This document shows positions 59,551-64,000 of a DNA stretch of 64,000 nucleotides, one piece after another. The stretch is taken from positions 219,040 to 283,039 of the forward strand of contig JAGFBZ010000907.1 of assembly GCA_018398805.1 (NCBI GenBank). Direction: 5' to 3'. The translations under genes and the position numbers were made by a program. Each line of letters starts with the position of its first letter. The stretch's first letter is position 1. Below the pieces are notes generated by a model. The model was given only the letters and a program-made list of their open reading frames with translations, was not told the origin of the DNA and ran no database searches. This DNA comes from Hirundichthys speculiger. Taxonomy: Eukaryota; Chordata; Actinopteri; Beloniformes; Exocoetidae.

Positions 59551-62500
59551 CTGAAACAAAAACAAGAAGAGGCGGGGAAGGGAAGAGAAAGAGACTGGAC
59601 TGAATTTATAAGTACGCATCTGAAGTCCAACACCCTGAAAAACTTTAAGAAACTCATACAAACACTAAATGAGTTGTTTGAGACAACCTGCCCCCACAGA
59701 TAAATACATTAGGAAAAAAAAGAGAAATACTGAAGACACTTGTCAGTGTGGGTTAGTCTTTACCTCTGGCCATGTGATGCGCCCAACTAGCTTTCCTTTA
59801 TCTGCCACAAACACGGTCTGAGCTCCGGCTAGACTCAGTGTCTTGTAGGCCTGGAAGGACAGACGGAAAAGAAATCTTAAGGCTGGAAAGAAAATTGAAC
59901 TGTTTTGGAAATATGTCGATTTTTCTCAGATGAGACACTAAATCTGCAACGGCTGCTTTATTGATAGTTTGGAGTTTTCAGCCTAGGGGGCTATTTTTAG
60001 TCACTTGGTGCCCAATCTTCTGCCAGATCTGCTAAAGCCGCCATTTAGGGATAGCGGGAGGGTAGTTCCCCCGCAAAGAACGCAATCTTCCACCCTTGCT
60101 AAACCCGCTATCCCACCTGCGCTACCTACTACATTATGCATAGTAGTGGTTAGGGCGTTCCACTTGTTCGTCAGTGCGTCAGTAGCCGTTGCCTTTAAGA
60201 GCAGGTTGTGCTACCCGCTAACCGCTATGGAGCGTCTTTTCATCCAGATCAGAGCAGCTCTCATGCGCAACTCGTCTGGGACTCTGCTGTAAAGCTTCTT
60301 CCTCTTCCTTCCTCCTTCTCCTCTGGACTGATATATACATAAATATTTTTACACAGACGATTCCTATCAGCTACCTGAAAGTCCCAGATAGTCGGTGTCC
60401 TCCCAGTAAACACGCTCTGGTCGTCTATAGTTTAACTGGCGAGCAAGCCGTTTAAGACGATCGCTGCTATCTTCTCAGGGGTTCAAATGAGGCCAAATCA
60501 CGCTTTTTTATACAAGAGTTAATTCCAGAGGTAGAGCCATTTGTGCACGGTCCACATGTGACCAGATGGACGTAAATTGATGCCATTTGGACGTGCTCTT
60601 GTACGCGCCGACATGCGGGTAGCGGGTAGCGGGTGGTCGCAAGATACCAAGTTTGTGGAAAGGGCAAAAGACACGCCCATTGCCACACCTACAATGTGAG
60701 TAAGAGAGTCGGCATAACGGGTAGCAGCTTTAGGGAGCAGAAGATTGCATTAGAGGTTAGCGGAGGTTCCTAAACCCACAATTTGCGGGTAGCGGCTAGC
60801 GGGAAGTGTACGATTGGGGCCTTGATGTTTTGTTTTGTTTGTTTCTCTTTTAAAGCTGTGTTTTGCCCGACCAGCTTCTGATTTACCTGACTCCAGTATT
60901 GAGCTGAGCTGTGCTCACGGCCCAGGGTCTCCCTGTAACCGTCTACAGTTAAGTGTCGAGGTGTGTTGAGTCAGAGCACACGGTGAAGAAAATAAGAAGA
61001 AAATTGCTACAAAGTTTCATAAAGCTGTGGGGTTCAACACTATGAGTGGTGTTTTCCAGTGTTTTTTGGGAAAATTCAAGCAGTGAATTTCTGCTGAGTT
61101 TTCAGGGCTTTCGTCTTTGTTCTCTTGGTTTGGTCTGCTTTTCTGTTGCTGTTGATTTTCCTTCCTGTTTTATTTTGCCGGTCTTTTTCCCTGTTCGGTT
61201 TTTTTCTTCCTCTGTATTTCGTCACCTGTGTCTCCTGGTCTATCTGAGTCTTTTCCTTTCCTCTTGCTGATCCGTCGGTTTCTCCTTGGCACCTCCTGTT
61301 TCCCCTCCTTTCCTCTTATTTCCTCTGGTTTTCATCCTCACTTACCTTGTTTGTCCATTAAGTTTTGTTTTCTGTTTTTGGACGTTCCCCGGCAGCGTTT
61401 TTGTTAGTTTCAAGAAATAAAAGGACTTTTGTTGGATGACACCTGCACCTCCACTCCTTACCATAACATCTGTGTTTAATGTGCTGTCAAAGCTTTTTTT
61501 CCTATATACTTGCAATTATTTGGTTGATTTTTAACTATTTTTGAGTTAAAATCTTACAAATTGCACCTTGAATGTTACCAGATTAGCTACATTCATCTTC
61601 CATCCAAACATTAGTCCAATAAAAGTATCTTCTCCTCCAAGATTCAGACAAGAAGTGAATAAAAGTGTCTTGCAAAGTGTCCAGCAAACACCTCCTTCAG
61701 TTCTTGTCGATTAAATTTCACATATCTTGCACCTTCTTACCTCCTCAACCGTGTTGTGAGGAGACAGCAGGACTCGGGTCGGATAAATGCGGCAGACCTC
61801 ATCCAGATGTTCCTCCAGCCTCTGCACAGAGCGGCACAAACCACATTCATCTCACCGTTTTAGCATTCCGCATCAGTTGTTGTTTCTAACCCCTGGAAAA
61901 GTGTCATCACACTTTTTATTGCTAATCTCTGCCTACAGCTCCAGTCCCATGAATTATTTTGAATGTCATTTTTTGATAAGCGGCTCTATTTCCTTCAAAT
62001 ATTATTCTGGGACTAGACGACACTTTCAAATGGATGTGAGCTGTCATAAAATGAGACGTTACATCAGCCAGTCTGCCCCGACTGCACGCTCTTGTTTTGG
62101 GTTTTCAAGACATGGCTTGCATTTTAAACGTCTAAATTTTCAACCCCCGCAGCTACCCCATCTGCTTCCACTCAGCCTTTTACCTGAGTCTTACGTAGGA
62201 ACGTCAGCAGGTCCGATCGCAGAACAAACCCCAGTAAAGTCTCTGACTCTGCAGCAGAAAAAAATAAAGGAAGTCAATTTTCTTGAGCACTGCTTGTGGT
62301 TGAGAGCTGTGTGTTTAAAAAAAACCCATAAAAAGTCATCCATGTGATTGCGGCTGAAAGGCTCAGCTGGCTGACCTCCTCAGTGAGCACTTTCAATTCG
62401 CTGAATTGCTTCTAAAATTGTTTTCCATAATTTCTCATTTTTTCCCTCTTTTCTCTTCAGCAGCTCTCGCTTGCATCATAAAGTGTTTGAATGTGATGTT

Positions 62501-62757
62501 TTTGAATGACTTTCTTTCTATACCCCTTTTTTCCACAAGCATGTTCCCCTCTTTTTGAGATTTGGTTGAAATACTGACAGCTCTCTAAGCAGGCGATTGA
62601 GATCTAGGTATATGATTTCTCACCGGGCGAGTCCACCACGGGGATTTGTGCATCAGTGCAGCTGCCGACAGCCTGCTGGACCTCTGCTGGACCGGCCGCT
62701 TTCTGAAGCTGCACAGATTTCGCTCCCAAAACCTTCCCCACAGGTGTCGACAGAAGC
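59512..62757 (-). CDS. clcnk: CLC-K type chloride channel, C-terminal CBS region (last five exons)
   Basis: CLC-K channels are epithelial chloride channels acting with barttin in the basolateral membrane of ion-transporting cells (family knowledge). Minus-strand exons 62757-62624, 62248-62184, 61821-61741, 59850-59764 and 59550-59512 join with matching phases to give 134 residues. They read ...IPVVDSPESETLLGFVLRSD (first CBS repeat), RLEEHLDEVCRIYPTRVLLS, then QTVFVADKGKLVGRITWPEM (second CBS repeat) and end KRILESLAQDI. The membrane part would continue beyond the right edge; I recognised no further exon between 62758 and 64000. It is convergent with fam131c, as in human. Confidence 0.82.
59764..59850 (-). 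CDS. clcnk: clcnk exon: second CBS repeat
   Basis: 87 nt, phase 0, between TTCCAG and GTAAAG. It reads AYKTLSLAGAQTVFVADKGK, then LVGRITWPE, matching the CLC pattern in which VFV..GRLVG is followed by a W-E helix start. Confidence 0.9.
60007..60821. mobile_element. DNA transposon, probably non-autonomous, in clcnk intron
   Basis: Ends GGTGCCCAATC / GATTGGGGCC are inverted. Inside are many AGCGGGTAGCGGG-like repeats (around 60620 and 60780) and their inverses (CCCGCTAACCGC). No target duplication is clear; superfamily open (Harbinger-like ends are possible). Confidence 0.5.
61050..61475 (+). mobile_element. LTR-like repeat in clcnk intron, boundaries uncertain
   Basis: Pyrimidine-rich body, AATAAA near 61417, then GACACCTGCACCTCCACTCC and ACCATAACA, a 3' end style like the fish repeat at 48045-48568. 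No matching 5' end identified. Confidence 0.35.
61741..61821 (-). CDS. clcnk: clcnk exon: start of second CBS repeat
   Basis: 81 nt, 27 codons in phase 0, between GTGCAG and GTAAGA. It reads RLEEHLDEVCRIYPTRVLLS, then PHNTVEE, resembling the CLC-K linker into CBS2. Confidence 0.82.
62184..62248 (-). CDS. clcnk: clcnk exon: end of first CBS repeat
   Basis: 65 nt between CTGCAG and GTAAAA. It reads ESETLLGFVLRSDLLTFLRK plus TQ, the classic strand and helix after VVDSPE in CLC-K and other CLC CBS domains. Confidence 0.85.
62624..62757 (-). CDS. clcnk: clcnk exon: linker and start of first CBS repeat
   Basis: Minus-strand acceptor TTCCAG and donor GTGAGA. It reads STPVGKVLGAKSVQLQ, then VGSCTDAQIPVVDSP. 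The VVDSPE motif is the CBS beta-strand of CLC channels. The 5' boundary is less certain than the 3' boundary. Confidence 0.7.
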
Positions 62758-63115
62758 CTGGAAAAGAGACAAGTTGTGTTGCATCTGTCACAAAAACCAG
62801 CTGGGGTTTGGCAAAATAAACAACCCAGAAATTACACCAAAATAAACCTTCAGTTCCATTTATGGAATAGTCCTTTCTTAACATCACTTACTTGAATCTT
62901 TTTCACAATATTAAACGTTTGGTGTGATTTCGTGGTAGTAGTAATAGAGCTTCTGTAAAAGTGACACTGCAATCTGAAGTCAGACTCCCAAGTCAGACAA
63001 GTAGTAAGAATGTTCCACAAGGCAGCAGAGTCACCCTAAGAGTAACAGCAGGCATGCTGCGATTTTTGAAAAAAATCGATTTTTTAAAAAATACGATTCA
63101 AATCGATTTAATTAA

Positions 63116-63466
63116 AGGTGGGGTAGGTGTTCTTTTTTTGCAACACTTAATATTGCTTGAAAACCTTTTCACATTCCCATTGCACTCACTGAAATAAAAT
63201 TTTGCTAAAAAAAACAAATGTTTTGGTCCGGTCTAGAGGGTATAATCAGAGAAAAACTCTGACCAATCAAAATAGTGACCATCATTACTTTCATTGGCCT
63301 CCCTCCCTGCGGTTCATGTAGCCGTGAATCGTGTGAAGGCGTGGTTTCGAGGGGTGAGCTGAAGAGGAGGCGGAGCCTTTGGGAGGAGGGAGGGAGTGTA
63401 TATTTTCAAAGTCTAACTTGAGTTGGGTTGCTGGAACCGTTTTTTCAAAGAACACCTACCCCACCT
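63116..63466. mobile_element. 351-bp MITE flanked by TTAA (Kolobok/piggyBac-like)
   Basis: 20-bp inverted ends AGGTGGGGTAGGTGTTCTTT and TTAA on both sides (63112-63115, 63467-63470). TTAA target sites are shared by Kolobok and piggyBac; the purine-rich end favours Kolobok. It sits inside AT-rich ATCGATTT-repeating sequence that may be another older transposon end. Confidence 0.82.
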
Positions 63467-64000
63467 TTAAGCCATGAATTGCGATGTGGTCTCCAGGCCA
63501 GCAGAGAGCGCGCTAGAGTGAAACTACGCCCTTGTTCAACATCACTATATGCGCTGCTCCAGCTAAGGAAGGCGGGGTGCGCAGCGTCTGATGTAGATTA
63601 AAAACAGTGCAGCAAAGAGAGAAAAGAAAAGCGTGAGTAATGGCGAGGGTCGAACTCCAATTTTTGTTCAGACAAAAATAAAAATGCCTTAGTTTGTGCC
63701 TGGCTTATCTACCTCAGGAATAAAAAAAAACACATTCTTTGATGCAGTATTGATTTGGAAAGAGTGTAAGAAAAGACTAGTTTTGTTATGTTTGTATAAT
63801 GCCTTAGTTTAGGCTTAAAGTAGAGTTGATTTGTTATATACTAAAGGAAAAAAAATCATTTTACCGTACTGATTTATTGAAAAGAGGGCAGTAGGCCTAT
63901 TGTTAAAAAAACAGGATTTGACAAATTTGAGAGTTAATAAAACAGTTTCCACTTTTCAGTCATTTACTATGCATGTATAAAGAGGATAAGAAAAAAAAAC

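Noticed and set aside
60005..60292. 95-codon open frame at the left of the 60-kb element
   Set aside because: Non-ATG start, no recognised transposase motif, dominated by repeat motifs.
61787..62347. 186-codon plus-strand open frame across clcnk introns
   Set aside because: Opposite strand of two good clcnk exons and non-ATG start; no similarity to a protein I know.

Overview
This is a teleost fish genomic window. The evidence is vertebrate multi-exon genes with long introns, an AT-rich background, Tc1-like, hAT-like and fish-type LINE relics, and many simple repeats. There are no prokaryotic operons, rRNA genes or CRISPR arrays, and I recognised no tRNA gene.

Three genes can be read exon by exon. 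(1) Plus strand, 1-11310: the 3' half of an EPHA2-type Eph receptor tyrosine kinase, running from the second fibronectin III repeat through the membrane helix, kinase domain and SAM domain to the stop. Its 3'UTR reaches about 13.08 kb. The last kinase exon is 4 nt shorter than the family pattern and is frameshifted. (2) Plus strand, 38394-56615: fam131c, complete in six recognised exons (256 residues), with a myristoylation/palmitoylation-type N-terminus and the family's acidic DDVFYN-type ending. (3) Minus strand, 62757-59512: the last five exons of a CLC-K type chloride channel (clcnk), covering the cytoplasmic CBS domains. The pore-forming part lies past the right edge. From memory of the human map, EPHA2, FAM131C and CLCNKA/B sit together on 1p36 with the same relative orientations, so this looks like conserved microsynteny.

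Most of the rest is non-coding sequence with identifiable mobile DNA. There are eight hAT-type elements, seven with an 8-bp or near-8-bp target duplication. Four of them keep a piece of a BED zinc finger and no recognisable catalytic domain. There are two Tc1-like relics (one carrying a nested solo LTR), a mariner-like element, a Kolobok/piggyBac-like MITE flanked by TTAA, and three LINE relics (one apparently 5'-inverted). Two well-formed minisatellites (18 bp and 22 bp units), an interstitial telomere-like array and several microsatellites are also present. The 22-bp minisatellite (exactly 18 units) ends 476 bp before the fam131c start codon.

The stretch between epha2 and fam131c (13.1-38.3 kb) has no gene I can support. 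One CpG-containing spot near 30.1 kb could be an alternative first exon. I found no convincing new biological system. The items most worth checking are the epha2 kinase frameshift, the palindrome-broken BED finger at 7.8 kb, the promoter-proximal minisatellite, and the inverted LINE at 47-48 kb.
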